Of a stretch of 64,000 nucleotides of DNA, positions 26,186 to 35,356 are shown piece after piece. The notes beneath the pieces are model-generated. The model saw only the letters and a program-made list of their open reading frames with translations. It did no database searches and was not told where the DNA came from. A program made the translations under genes and the position numbers. The number at the start of each line of letters is the position of its first letter. Position 1 is the stretch's first letter. The stretch spans positions 29,459 through 93,458 of the forward strand of contig NZ_DFQV01000028.1 in assembly GCF_002377945.1 (NCBI RefSeq), in the 5' to 3' direction. The stretch is from Psychrobacter sp. UBA3480 (GTDB lineage: Bacteria; Pseudomonadota; Gammaproteobacteria; Pseudomonadales; Moraxellaceae).

Positions 26186-27154
26186 ATGAATGAGAGCGCT
26201 GAATTGGTTGTTCTGGCCTTAAAATTATTGAAATGCAATCAAAAAACCTTAGCTGAGAAACTTAGTGTGTCAGCGACTCAGATTACAAAATGGAAGGCTG
26301 GCGATTATATATCTATTGATATGAGAGAGAAAATTGAGAACATGCTTGATCTAAAGGGTATGCCTACTAATATGGTACTTATGTCAGGATCGGTTGAGAA
26401 TGCAATTCAATGGACATCTTTGATTGATACCATAGCAAGCATAGTTGGTGGTATGTCAGAAACGGGTTATGAGACAAAACCTTTGGTTTATCAGGAAGAA
26501 CTTGGTGAGTTAGGTTGGAGTACATTTTTGACTTTAGATGAGATGGGTGTCGTTTTACCTGATACCTTTCCTAATGAACTCAAAGAGGCTAATCAAGCCT
26601 ATAACGATGATAGTGATGAATATGATAATGAAGAAGCTTTTGACGTTATTATCAACAACCCTTACTCTGCACTAATTTATAAAATATACAAAAACCTAAA
26701 TGATGTTTATGGGTTTTATGCCGCTTACGTCCATAAAATAATGTTTAATGACGAGCTCGATCTATTTTGTACTGATGCTGACAATATTGAACCTAGTTTA
26801 ATGGACTTAGCTGCCAGTAAGCTTAATGAAGAAGATACACAGTTGGCGACCAACTTTCTAAGCTTTAGACTTAAGACAAAAACCAATTTTGAAGAATGGT
26901 TGAATATTGTTAAGCTGGCCGCTATTGAGCGCAATGTTCCATTAGGTGCTGAGCTATTAGATATGATTCATCAGTCGTCAGACGCATTGTGTCATAATGC
27001 TGAGAGACAGGCATTAGGTCTCAATAAAGAACGTTTGCATCCTGATATCTACATGAATGAGTTATTAGTAGGTATGCGTACCATGCATGCTGTATTACCC
27101 CATATTCTTAAAAAGCTGGATATTCAGGTTGATGTTCTTGGTAGCCAGCTTTAG
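26186..27154 (+). CDS. XRE-type helix-turn-helix protein next to the origin
   Basis: 322 residues. The start is an HTH (ALKLLKCNQKTLAEKLSVSATQITKWKAGDYI, about 8-40); the remainder is helical and acidic, with no known effector domain. ATG at 26186 is chosen because AGGTG lies six bases ahead; a GTG at 26177 overlaps that site. Its position after the iterons suggests a role in copy control or partition, but it could equally be a regulator of the cassette promoters. Confidence 0.65.
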   Translation: MNESAELVVLALKLLKCNQKTLAEKLSVSATQITKWKAGDYISIDMREKIENMLDLKGMPTNMVLMSGSVENAIQWTSLIDTIASIVGGMSETGYETKPLVYQEELGELGWSTFLTLDEMGVVLPDTFPNELKEANQAYNDDSDEYDNEEAFDVIINNPYSALIYKIYKNLNDVYGFYAAYVHKIMFNDELDLFCTDADNIEPSLMDLAASKLNEEDTQLATNFLSFRLKTKTNFEEWLNIVKLAAIERNVPLGAELLDMIHQSSDALCHNAERQALGLNKERLHPDIYMNELLVGMRTMHAVLPHILKKLDIQVDVLGSQL

Positions 27155-27513
27155 TGCAAACCACTTAAGTAGCTTCTTTTTGTTAGGGTTAAAAACCACC
27201 AGCCTATGTAAGTTGGTGGTTTTTCGTTTTCATAGTCGTTTACCCTATGCTAGAACACTCTTAGATACTCTCCTTGCTCTCAAAGACGCCTTATGCCGCC
27301 AAAGTACCTCTATGACATCAATGAAGGTTCTGTGCGCTCAGTGACACGCTCTACGATGCCAATAGCGATAAGCTGACAATAAAAAAGGCCACTCTTACCA
27401 CATCCTTTCAAGTGTAGGTATTACCCAAGAAACCCATGCTAAGCACTAACGGGCATCAGAATTTTTTCTGAATATATATCAATAAGAAGATACTTATCGA
27501 TGGTCCTTACAAC
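27155..27513. other. Gene-free region with one terminator
   Basis: Apart from the terminator at 27191-27224 I see no convincing gene or structure in this stretch. Confidence 0.4.
27191..27224 (+). terminator. Rho-independent terminator
   Basis: AAAAACCACCA/TGGTGGTTTTT stem. Confidence 0.85.
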
Positions 27514-27573
27514 TTGACTATGTACGACTTATTGTATAGTATATAGATATTAGGTTAGGCATTTAGCCAACCT
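27514..27573 (+). promoter_or_regulatory. Cassette promoter and leader hairpin for the gene at 27600
   Basis: TTGACT, 17-bp spacer with GTACGACTTATTG, TAGTAT at 27537-27542, then AGGTT-A-GGC-ATTTA-GCC-AACCT (27552-27573), a fully paired copy of the hairpin. Confidence 0.8.
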
Positions 27574-27599
27574 GCAGTTATTAAATCAAGGATCTCTTT

Positions 27600-28421
27600 A
27601 TGAATATCGCAGAGCTTGCAGCCCATCAAAAAAACCTAGCACAACAAATACCCGGCTTTATTGAGAAGCGGGACAGAATGATCCAGACCGCAGTAAACAG
27701 AGCCAATAATTATCTTAATATCCTCAATAGCGGCGGTACTGATGTTGCAGAACGATTTATCGCTCAACAGCGTAAAATCGTCAAAGCTCAGCCAATACCT
27801 ATGGCTAAGAAAATAGAAGGGATTGACTACTTGCCAGCAGTACGCCATGCCTTTAAGGGCGTTAGCATGCCTGAATCACAAGTCGTTAATAGCATTGAGA
27901 AAGAAAAACAAAGAAACATGGGGTACATTCTAGCGGGACTGCTACCTATCGCTGTAGATGAATCAGTCGTTATGACAATCATCAATGCCTCTCCAGTACC
28001 TAACGGCCTTACCGACGTTGCCACGATCAAAAAATACCTGTCAGATAGGCTAATGAGTTTTTTATCATTTGCTCATTACCAGACAGCACTAAATAAGCTT
28101 AGCGCCGCACTTACAACAGGCAAAGAAATTACCTTTTCAAATTATTCGATACGTGATACCAATGAGATTGCATACCTTGTTGGGTATCTGTATGTATTCG
28201 ACTTCCTTTACGCTACAAAAAACAATCTTACTTATCCAGAAGTAGTGGCTCAGGCTGGCGGCTTTATCAGCAACGTCATGACAATACATACTGGAAAAAA
28301 TTTGGAAAAAATGACAGGGATTGATCTAGGATTGCCCTTAAAAGAGGCGCTTAGACTTACTTTGAAAGCAACTACTGTATCGGCAATAACCCAACCTACC
28401 CAAAATATTCGAGCAAGTTAA
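27600..28421 (+). CDS. Unknown cassette protein, 273 aa
   Basis: Not recognised. Mostly helical; a hydrophobic stretch near 195-208 (EIAYLVGYLYVFDFLYA) and a C-terminal helix may pack against membranes or other helices. It has the shared promoter and hairpin, AAGGATC before the ATG, and is followed after eight bases by the next gene, so the two form an operon. A truncated paralogue start with its leader lies at 24.0-24.2 kb. Confidence 0.6.
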   Translation: MNIAELAAHQKNLAQQIPGFIEKRDRMIQTAVNRANNYLNILNSGGTDVAERFIAQQRKIVKAQPIPMAKKIEGIDYLPAVRHAFKGVSMPESQVVNSIEKEKQRNMGYILAGLLPIAVDESVVMTIINASPVPNGLTDVATIKKYLSDRLMSFLSFAHYQTALNKLSAALTTGKEITFSNYSIRDTNEIAYLVGYLYVFDFLYATKNNLTYPEVVAQAGGFISNVMTIHTGKNLEKMTGIDLGLPLKEALRLTLKATTVSAITQPTQNIRAS

Positions 28422-28429
28422 GGACTACA

Positions 28430-28960
28430 ATGCAAATAACCGAACTAAAACACTTAACCACATGCATTGATTTAAATAACGGCAATCAATGCATAGACGG
28501 AAAGCATCATCTTTTCGTGTTCTCTTTAAAAACTGGCAATGCAGGGTTTGAGGTGTTTTATAAGAACGAAGACATGCCCTATAAAGTCAAACAGGTATCT
28601 GGTGTTAGCAGACGGGTGACAGATGAAGAGTTCTCTCGGCTTAACGCCCTATGCAGAATCAGACTAAACCAAGAAGTAAATAACAACCTTGTTTTGATAC
28701 CTGAGTATGTGCATATAGCGAAAATTATTGCCATTGAACTACAAGCCACAGGATTTGAAGATTTCCTTGAAGTCGCGGCAAAGCTACACGCTAGCACCAA
28801 CGAGAACGACGCTCACTTCCAACTATCAGAGATGCTTTTGTGGGAGATGGAGCTAGTAGAGATGGACGACGACGAGACTGATGTACTCATTGATAGTATT
28901 ATTCATAAGCTGCGCGGTTCAGACCAACCATCTGAATGGAATAAGTATCTTAGGCAGTAG
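28430..28960 (+). CDS. Unknown protein, paralogue of the one at 53023
   Basis: 176 residues, second gene of a two-gene unit. YKVKQVSGVSRRVTDEEFSRLNA matches AAVKQVSGKDRKLTQVELKSAEN in the 167-residue protein at 53023, and both start with a beta-rich segment after a Cys/Asp-containing turn, so they are paralogues. The C-terminal third is acidic. Function unknown. AAGG precedes the ATG. Confidence 0.6.
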   Translation: MQITELKHLTTCIDLNNGNQCIDGKHHLFVFSLKTGNAGFEVFYKNEDMPYKVKQVSGVSRRVTDEEFSRLNALCRIRLNQEVNNNLVLIPEYVHIAKIIAIELQATGFEDFLEVAAKLHASTNENDAHFQLSEMLLWEMELVEMDDDETDVLIDSIIHKLRGSDQPSEWNKYLRQ

Positions 28961-29052
28961 ATCTAGCGGCAGTTATCCTTGTATATGAAGTAAGCTTTTT
29001 TCATCGAAACAACTTTGGTTGTAAATCAAAATACCACTTAAGGAAATCAGTA

Positions 29053-29985
29053 ATGCAAAAGAACAAAAGCATCAAAATGGCAGTAAGCTTGGCACCTGCA
29101 GGATGGGCGCAAACATTTATTAAAAAAGTACCAACCATTCAAAAAGATCTTGTAGATGCAGCTGATCACTTTCAAAAGAATGTCAGTAAAAAACGTTGGA
29201 GCGAATGGTCGTTAATGCCAATGATAGGCTGGTACTCTATCGCTGCTGGTTTGTTTGATTTCAAAGATAATGAAGGACAAATGACGGCAGAGGAATACAA
29301 AGACCTTTGCATGTTTGTTGCTGCGATGGCTTGGTCTTACGAGCAAAGAACCTATGTTATCAATAACAAGGTTGAGGATAGCAATAGCAGCAACCTATCA
29401 GTATTAAAGATGCCGTCACGCGCACTACTGAACCTGACTCAAGGTCATAAGTATGGTTTCTACATCTCACTTGATAACGAAATTGTAGAAGAAGGGGAGT
29501 TTAGTAATCGACCTTCACCAAAAGGCCCAATACAAAAAGAAGGGATCTTGAAGGTTGATGGCATGATGGTCGTGATGATAGATGAGATGTCACCACCTAC
29601 GTTTGAGACTAAAGCTGAGTTTATGCTGGTACTGATCAGTGGAGACGCTATCAACACTATTTTCATAAAAGTTGGCGATTGGACGATTGAGGAAGCGATC
29701 ATTCAACACCTTAATTTAGATTTGGAAATGACAGAAACTCAAGCTAAAGAGCATATTGTTTCATACGCATCTGTCTTAAACGTGCTGATGTTTTTCTGCA
29801 CCAATCAAACGGAATTCCTTGTACCTAAAGATGTTGCTAGTAGAGAAAAGAGTATCGATCCTGGTGTAATCAATCCAGACGTGCGCTTCTTAAAGTTTGA
29901 TACTGTTTTAGGTGATGGTAATAGAGACTGGCTGGCGGTTGAGACTGATGGTTGGGTTGATGTTGAATTAGCGGCAATAAACTAA
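29053..29985 (+). CDS. Unknown protein, 310 aa, first of a run leading to the TerB triad
   Basis: No family recognised. An N-terminal helical domain (residues 1-110, with RWSEWSLMPMIGWYSIAAGLF) is followed by a beta-rich region (130-210) and a helical C-terminus. AAGGAAATC precedes the ATG. Its stop lies 19 bases before the next gene, and the run continues through the pentapeptide protein to the TerB-ATPase-helicase genes, so a shared function is possible. Confidence 0.55.
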   Translation: MQKNKSIKMAVSLAPAGWAQTFIKKVPTIQKDLVDAADHFQKNVSKKRWSEWSLMPMIGWYSIAAGLFDFKDNEGQMTAEEYKDLCMFVAAMAWSYEQRTYVINNKVEDSNSSNLSVLKMPSRALLNLTQGHKYGFYISLDNEIVEEGEFSNRPSPKGPIQKEGILKVDGMMVVMIDEMSPPTFETKAEFMLVLISGDAINTIFIKVGDWTIEEAIIQHLNLDLEMTETQAKEHIVSYASVLNVLMFFCTNQTEFLVPKDVASREKSIDPGVINPDVRFLKFDTVLGDGNRDWLAVETDGWVDVELAAIN

Positions 29986-30004
29986 TAGCGAAACAGGTGA
30001 CAGC

Positions 30005-30430
30005 ATGGCTTCAAAATACGGACAGATAGCGAGTGAAAACTTAATTGATATCATCACTCGAAAGAAAATACTTGAGGCGCGAGGGCTAAGCTTTGGGGCA
30101 GCCACTGATGCAGGCCTTAACCCGAGTGTTTATGAGTATCGGAACTTATCAGTAGGGGAGGTTGAAGCCCGGCTTGATTTCAAGATCTGGAATAAAGGTT
30201 CGGCGCTATCACTTCATTTCACAGACCTTAGAAGTAATAGAACCTTCAAAGTCGGAGTTTTTAAAAATAAAGACGCCGATATTTATTCGGACAGAGCAGG
30301 TAATATCGACTTCTCAGCTGCAGGCATCAATGGTTCAGTATATAAAATTGAAATAGTGACCAGTGGTGCAAGCAATTTTGCTATAAAAACTGCTAAACTA
30401 TCATTTAGTAACGAATACTTACTAAAATAA
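30005..30430 (+). CDS. Unknown beta-rich protein, 141 aa
   Basis: Starts MASKYGQIASENLIDIITRKKILEARG, then alternating beta-strand-like segments (EARLDFKIWNKGSALSLHFTDL, YKIEIVTSG). Not recognised. AGGTGACAGC precedes the ATG. Tight spacing to both neighbours suggests co-transcription with 29053 and 30454. Confidence 0.55.
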   Translation: MASKYGQIASENLIDIITRKKILEARGLSFGAATDAGLNPSVYEYRNLSVGEVEARLDFKIWNKGSALSLHFTDLRSNRTFKVGVFKNKDADIYSDRAGNIDFSAAGINGSVYKIEIVTSGASNFAIKTAKLSFSNEYLLK

Positions 30431-30453
30431 TTCTAGCAAACAGGCCATTAACC

Positions 30454-31344
30454 ATGAAACTAACTACTAGCAAGCTAACTAGTGCTTTACTGAAACTGGC
30501 GGGCAAACAGTACCGCCCTGATGCAAGCATCGACTATTCAAAGCGTGATTTAACAGATGAAAATTTCTTAGACAACAACGTCAAAGGATTAAGTTTTTAC
30601 CAGTCAGACCTAACGGGTGTGGATTTTACACATGCCACCGCCACGCAATGCTTGTTTGATGAGGCAATTATGGTTGGTGCTGTATTAGACAATGCTGACT
30701 GCACAGGCTCTAGTTTTGAGAAGATTAAAGCTAAGAACCTAACACTCAAAAATACAAACTTAACGGACACGGCTTTTTATCAAGTAAGGTTGATGTGTAT
30801 TGATTTTGGAGCGGCGGTCATGCATAAGACTGCGTTTAGAGCAAGCGACTTGTCTCATAGTGATTTGTCAAAAATCGACATAGCTAAATGTGATTTCTCT
30901 ATAACGCGATTGAACGGATGCAACCTAACAGGCTTAGACCTAAGTGACTGTAGTTTCAACGTAGTCAAATTTATCGCTGCCAACATGGATGACGTTACCC
31001 TTAGCGGCGCATATTTCAATACAGTTAATTTTGATAATGCCTTACTTACCAATACCGACTGCCAAAATACTACCTTTGATCATTGCAGCCTAGAACACAC
31101 TATTGCAAGCAACAGTAATTTTGAAGGCTCGAAGTTCATAAAAAGCAACCTTGAATGGGTAGATTTTACGAACAGCAACCTACGTGGCGTTGATTTTAGC
31201 GGCTCAAGCGTCGATGGCGCAGATTTTGAAGGTGCTGACCTTACTGGCGCAAACTTCACTGGTGTTTTTGCTGAAAGTCTAAAATTGAGCGACGAACAAA
31301 AAAGCGTCGTTATCGGGCTACATCCATGTTGGCAAGCGGGTTAA
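30454..31344 (+). CDS. Pentapeptide-repeat protein, 296 aa
   Basis: From about residue 40 on, the sequence runs in A(D/N)LXX-type pentapeptides (LTGVDFTHATATQCLFDEAIMV, ...DLTGANFTGV), which fold as a right-handed beta helix. Such proteins can mimic DNA (Qnr-like) or act as scaffolds. The first 35 residues are not repeats. It lies between the 141-residue protein and the TerB gene, and a second, longer pentapeptide protein is encoded at 46776. Confidence 0.85.
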   Translation: MKLTTSKLTSALLKLAGKQYRPDASIDYSKRDLTDENFLDNNVKGLSFYQSDLTGVDFTHATATQCLFDEAIMVGAVLDNADCTGSSFEKIKAKNLTLKNTNLTDTAFYQVRLMCIDFGAAVMHKTAFRASDLSHSDLSKIDIAKCDFSITRLNGCNLTGLDLSDCSFNVVKFIAANMDDVTLSGAYFNTVNFDNALLTNTDCQNTTFDHCSLEHTIASNSNFEGSKFIKSNLEWVDFTNSNLRGVDFSGSSVDGADFEGADLTGANFTGVFAESLKLSDEQKSVVIGLHPCWQAG

Positions 31345-31543
31345 TACCTCTACTCAAACCTTTCAAGCTAGCAAAATAACGTTAGGAATGCCGGCACCAT
31401 GCCGACGTTTTCAAAAAAAAGTACAGAATAAATAGAACTCACGATAAGCGTTCAAATGATTGTCTTATGGCTATTTATTATCTAGGCGGCTTTTCATTAA
31501 TAGTGGAGGGTACGCCATAACTGACTTATACGATGAAATCACT

Positions 31544-33943
31544 ATGAGTAATAACAAAAACGACGACCGGTATGACGAGTTTACTCAATTCGACACGCTT
31601 CAACAGTATGGCGAAAGAAGACTTAGAAACGAGATTAAGATTGCCAGACCAAAACCTATCAGCGAAAAACCCTTAAATACGAAGCCACCTGCTAAAAAGT
31701 CGTCAAGCATCCTATCTGGCTTCAAAGAGTTCTTTATGAATGCGGCCACATCCACCAATGTTGTTGACGATCATGTTAGCAGCGAGGGCGTATGGGTAGG
31801 CTGGCAAGAAAAAGCCACCGTACATGACCGCAGCATTGATGGCGGGTTCTTCTACTTAGCAGAAAGCCATAGTGGAGCGTTTGGACAAGATAACCCATCA
31901 GAGGTCGTCTTAGACAAAGATGCAGCCATTAGCCAAAGCCTACCGTACGCCCTAGATTGTTATAAAGACGATAGCCTCAGTTACTGGCCCAGTTATTCAA
32001 AACTGTCTGTTCGTTGCCGTGGGGTTTACTTAGACTGGCTTGCATCGTCCCGAAATAATACTCAAATACCTCTAGGCTATGTTTTTATCTATTTTAGCGG
32101 GCTTGAATATCGCGTCATCAATGAGCATAAGTCGATCAACGATGATGAGTTCATCACTATCTACAAAGAAGTGGTACGCCTGTATAACACCTATGGCAGT
32201 AATTACTCATTCGCCAATTTCAGCGCTAATTTTGCAAGCTACATGAGAGCGTTGCGCCCAGAGCTTATCAAGAGCTATGACAGCAACAGAATCCAAGAGA
32301 CCAGCGGCATCATTAACAAGGCTGAGTCTGGTGTAGAGCTGCAGATATCTAAGAAAATCAGGGATGATGAGCCAATCACTCCAAGCCTTGCTTTGGCATG
32401 GGTTAAAAGAAGCACTCAATTTAGTACCACAACAGTCCATAAAAGAATGGAAAGTGAGTTTGAGTTTTTATTCACAGACTCTTTTAATAAAGAGTTTCCA
32501 AATGGGTTGATACTGAAAAATAATGGCAGCTCACTCAGCCGAGTTTACGATCCTAGTAACTACGCCATCACAAAAACATCATTTCCCTTTAGCGCGCTAC
32601 CAAACCCTCAGACCTACACCATACCTTTTAGAAAGCTAATAGGGATAGCTGAGAGATCTAGTGCGGCATTGGCTGCTGCAAGTCGCTACTTAGGGAAAAA
32701 CGACAACAACCATAAGAGTTTGGATTTCATTGCCTTATTGCCGCAGCCGCTTATTGCACACAAGGCTGCAAACAACGACACAATGATGGATGGCCTGAAA
32801 GATTGGGCTTATCGTGTGGTTGCTCGTGATGGCGGCCTGACGACGACCACAGAGCTATGGGCTAAGATAAAGAGCCCTCTCATCAATAATAGCGAAACCG
32901 CAGCAGCTGACGATAAGAGTTTTCAAAAAGACAGCCGCGCGATGTCAGTGTTATTAGAAGCGCTTGGCTACGGTGTTGCGCCTGATAAGCGCTACCATGA
33001 TGAGGATATGAACCGGTTTGAGTCTATCGTATTATTCAAAAGCTGGCATGAGGACGATATTTTTGTTGGTCCCTCATATTATGATGCCAAATCAATCATT
33101 GCTTTAGCTTGTGTGATCGCTAAAACCAATGACGATACACCTAATGAGACCGACAACCTCACACAAATTGATGTTTTTGGTACGGCCGCGGCTATCATGG
33201 CATGTATCGATAAACACCTAGATATTACTGAATATGAGATGTCGTCACTAAGTGCTTATGCCTTGTGGCGTTTAACCAACAACAATAGCAAAGTTCAGCT
33301 CAAGCCTAAGAAAGACCACTTTAGAAGTGTCACCAGCCTGGAGGCGGCCAATTTGATTATTGAGGCGGCTTTCTCTGATACCAACTTTAATAAGCATCGA
33401 ATCAACAAGGCTCAAAAGGTTTTTGTGTACTTAGGTGGCAGTAAAGGCGGCTTACCAAGCATCATCCATCGTCTGCAGACATCAGGCAGTATCGCAGGGG
33501 AAGAGCCGTCTGGCGGCGCGGCATTAGATTTCGATAAGCTCAAGCAGTACGAAAACGAGACTAAAAATTCAGCTCAAATGCTCAACACCGTTTTTTCAGA
33601 CGACTCTGAGACTTCGATCGAGCCTGTAGTCAATTCCGATAAGGCAGCAACAATGACGCCTATCGAGACTCCAAAGCAAACCGATACCGCTGTTTTGAAT
33701 GAAGCACAAGATGATGGTTTGGACAGCGCTCACAGACAGCTATATCAAACCTTAATACAAAAAGAGGTTTGGAGTCGTGATGAGGTTGCTGAGATGTGCA
33801 AAGCCTTAAATCTGATGCTAAGCGGCGCAATAGAGACTATCAACGACTGGTCTTTTGACCGTATCGATGAGGCGGTCATTGAAGAAGATAGTGAAATCAC
33901 TGTTGATATTGAGTCAGTCGAAGAACTCAACAAACTAAACTAA
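31544..33943 (+). CDS. TerB_N/TerB_C domain protein
   Basis: About 799 residues. A TerB_N domain (YWPSYSKLSVRCRGVYLDWLASSR...IPLGYVFIYFSGLEYRVI) follows a polar start. The C-terminus is TerB_C (LDSAHRQLYQTLIQKEVWSRDEVAEMCKALNLMLSGAIETINDWSFDRIDEAVIEED). These domains belong to tellurite-resistance-related stress and DNA-processing systems and occur beside ATPases and helicases, as here. Start unsure: the ATG at 31544 lacks a clear ribosome-binding site, while GGAGGG lies six bases before an in-frame ATA at 31517. It is 23 bases upstream of the ATPase gene. Confidence 0.88.
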   Translation: MSNNKNDDRYDEFTQFDTLQQYGERRLRNEIKIARPKPISEKPLNTKPPAKKSSSILSGFKEFFMNAATSTNVVDDHVSSEGVWVGWQEKATVHDRSIDGGFFYLAESHSGAFGQDNPSEVVLDKDAAISQSLPYALDCYKDDSLSYWPSYSKLSVRCRGVYLDWLASSRNNTQIPLGYVFIYFSGLEYRVINEHKSINDDEFITIYKEVVRLYNTYGSNYSFANFSANFASYMRALRPELIKSYDSNRIQETSGIINKAESGVELQISKKIRDDEPITPSLALAWVKRSTQFSTTTVHKRMESEFEFLFTDSFNKEFPNGLILKNNGSSLSRVYDPSNYAITKTSFPFSALPNPQTYTIPFRKLIGIAERSSAALAAASRYLGKNDNNHKSLDFIALLPQPLIAHKAANNDTMMDGLKDWAYRVVARDGGLTTTTELWAKIKSPLINNSETAAADDKSFQKDSRAMSVLLEALGYGVAPDKRYHDEDMNRFESIVLFKSWHEDDIFVGPSYYDAKSIIALACVIAKTNDDTPNETDNLTQIDVFGTAAAIMACIDKHLDITEYEMSSLSAYALWRLTNNNSKVQLKPKKDHFRSVTSLEAANLIIEAAFSDTNFNKHRINKAQKVFVYLGGSKGGLPSIIHRLQTSGSIAGEEPSGGAALDFDKLKQYENETKNSAQMLNTVFSDDSETSIEPVVNSDKAATMTPIETPKQTDTAVLNEAQDDGLDSAHRQLYQTLIQKEVWSRDEVAEMCKALNLMLSGAIETINDWSFDRIDEAVIEEDSEITVDIESVEELNKLN

Positions 33944-33966
33944 ATTAAACCAGATAGGAATAGACC

Positions 33967-35283
33967 ATGGCTACCGGCAGAATTAAAACCAAAGATAGAA
34001 ACGCGATCATTCAATCACTAAAATCAGGGGTAACACCCAGAACGGGCATTCAACATATCCAGGTTGGACGTTTCAATGAGCTTCAAGCGTTAATTAAAGA
34101 CATTGATGATATCGCAGATGGCGGTGCCGCATTCAGACTGGTCATTGGTGATTACGGTTCAGGTAAAACATTCTTCTTGAGTGTTGTACGATCCATCGCG
34201 CTTGAGAAAAAGCTTGTGACCATCAATGCTGACTTATCACCTGATAGACGTATTCACGCCAGCGGCGGGCAAGCCAAGGCATTGTATTCAGAGTTGATGC
34301 GCAATATGTCTACTCGAAACAAACCCGATGGTAATGCTTTATCTAGCGTGGTTGAGGGTTTTATCAGTATTAGCAGACAAGAGGCTGATGAATTAGGCGT
34401 ACCTACTACTGACGTAATCCGTGGCAAGCTATCAAAGCTGACCGAGCTTGTCGGTGGCTACGACTTTGCCAAGGTTATCGAAAACTATTGGACAGGGTAT
34501 GAAAACGGCGACGATACCTTGAAGTCAAACGCTATACGCTGGCTTCGCGGCGAGTATGAGACCAAGACAGATGCCAGACGTGACTTGGGCGTTAGAAGCA
34601 TTATTGACGACGCCGCGTTCTACGACTCACTAAAGCTATTAAGCTTGTTTGTTCAACAGACTGGCTATAAGGGGTTATTGGTTAACCTCGATGAGCTGGT
34701 GAACCTATACAAATTAAATAGCTCAGCTGCACGCAAATCTAACTACGAGCAGGTATTGCGCATCCTAAATGACTGCAGACAAGGTAGTGCTGAAAATATT
34801 GGCTTCTTGTTAGGCGGTACACCTGAATTCTTGCTTGATACCCGTAAAGGGCTATACAGCTATGATGCACTGCAGACCCGCCTAGCTGGTAACAGTTTTG
34901 CTGAAAAAGCAGGGGTTATTGATTATTCAGCACCGGCGTTACATCTTGCAAACCTAACACCAGAAGAGCTATACATCCTACTTAAGAACCTAAGACATGT
35001 TTACGCGGGCGGGGATGAAGAGAAGTACCTGGTGCCAGACGAATCGCTACAGTCATTCCTGCAGCATTGCAGTAAGACTATTGGTGAGAGTTACTTTAGA
35101 ACACCGCGAAATACCATTAAAGCCTTCTTGGACATGCTGACGGTCATCGATCAACAACCCGACATCTCTTGGGATGATTTGATAGAAAGCACCACCATTG
35201 CCGCTGAGATTGCATCTGATGCCGACATAGAGGTATCAGAAAGCGATAGCCGTAATGATGAGTTCACAAACTTCACCCTATAA
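33967..35283 (+). CDS. BrxD-like P-loop ATPase (DUF2791)
   Basis: 438 residues with Walker A GDYGSGKTFF (K67) and Walker B GLLVNLDELVNL. The start (DRNAIIQSLKSGVTPRTGIQHIQVGR) and the RTPRNTIKAFLDML block fit the BrxD/DUF2791 ATP-binding family of BREX type 2 and related defence loci. GATAGGAA precedes the ATG. It sits between the TerB protein and the helicase, 23 and 73 bases away, so the three form one operon. Confidence 0.85.
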   Translation: MATGRIKTKDRNAIIQSLKSGVTPRTGIQHIQVGRFNELQALIKDIDDIADGGAAFRLVIGDYGSGKTFFLSVVRSIALEKKLVTINADLSPDRRIHASGGQAKALYSELMRNMSTRNKPDGNALSSVVEGFISISRQEADELGVPTTDVIRGKLSKLTELVGGYDFAKVIENYWTGYENGDDTLKSNAIRWLRGEYETKTDARRDLGVRSIIDDAAFYDSLKLLSLFVQQTGYKGLLVNLDELVNLYKLNSSAARKSNYEQVLRILNDCRQGSAENIGFLLGGTPEFLLDTRKGLYSYDALQTRLAGNSFAEKAGVIDYSAPALHLANLTPEELYILLKNLRHVYAGGDEEKYLVPDESLQSFLQHCSKTIGESYFRTPRNTIKAFLDMLTVIDQQPDISWDDLIESTTIAAEIASDADIEVSESDSRNDEFTNFTL

Positions 35284-35304
35284 AGCCGACTGTTTGACGA
35301 CTGA

Positions 35305-35331
35305 CCACTACTATCAAGGTAGTGGTTTTTC
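35305..35331 (+). terminator. Possible attenuating terminator inside the triad
   Basis: CCACTAC/GTAGTGG stem with five T between the ATPase and helicase genes; may reduce helicase expression. Confidence 0.55.
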
Positions 35332-35356
35332 GGAACATTACTAAGAAGGTTTGGTT

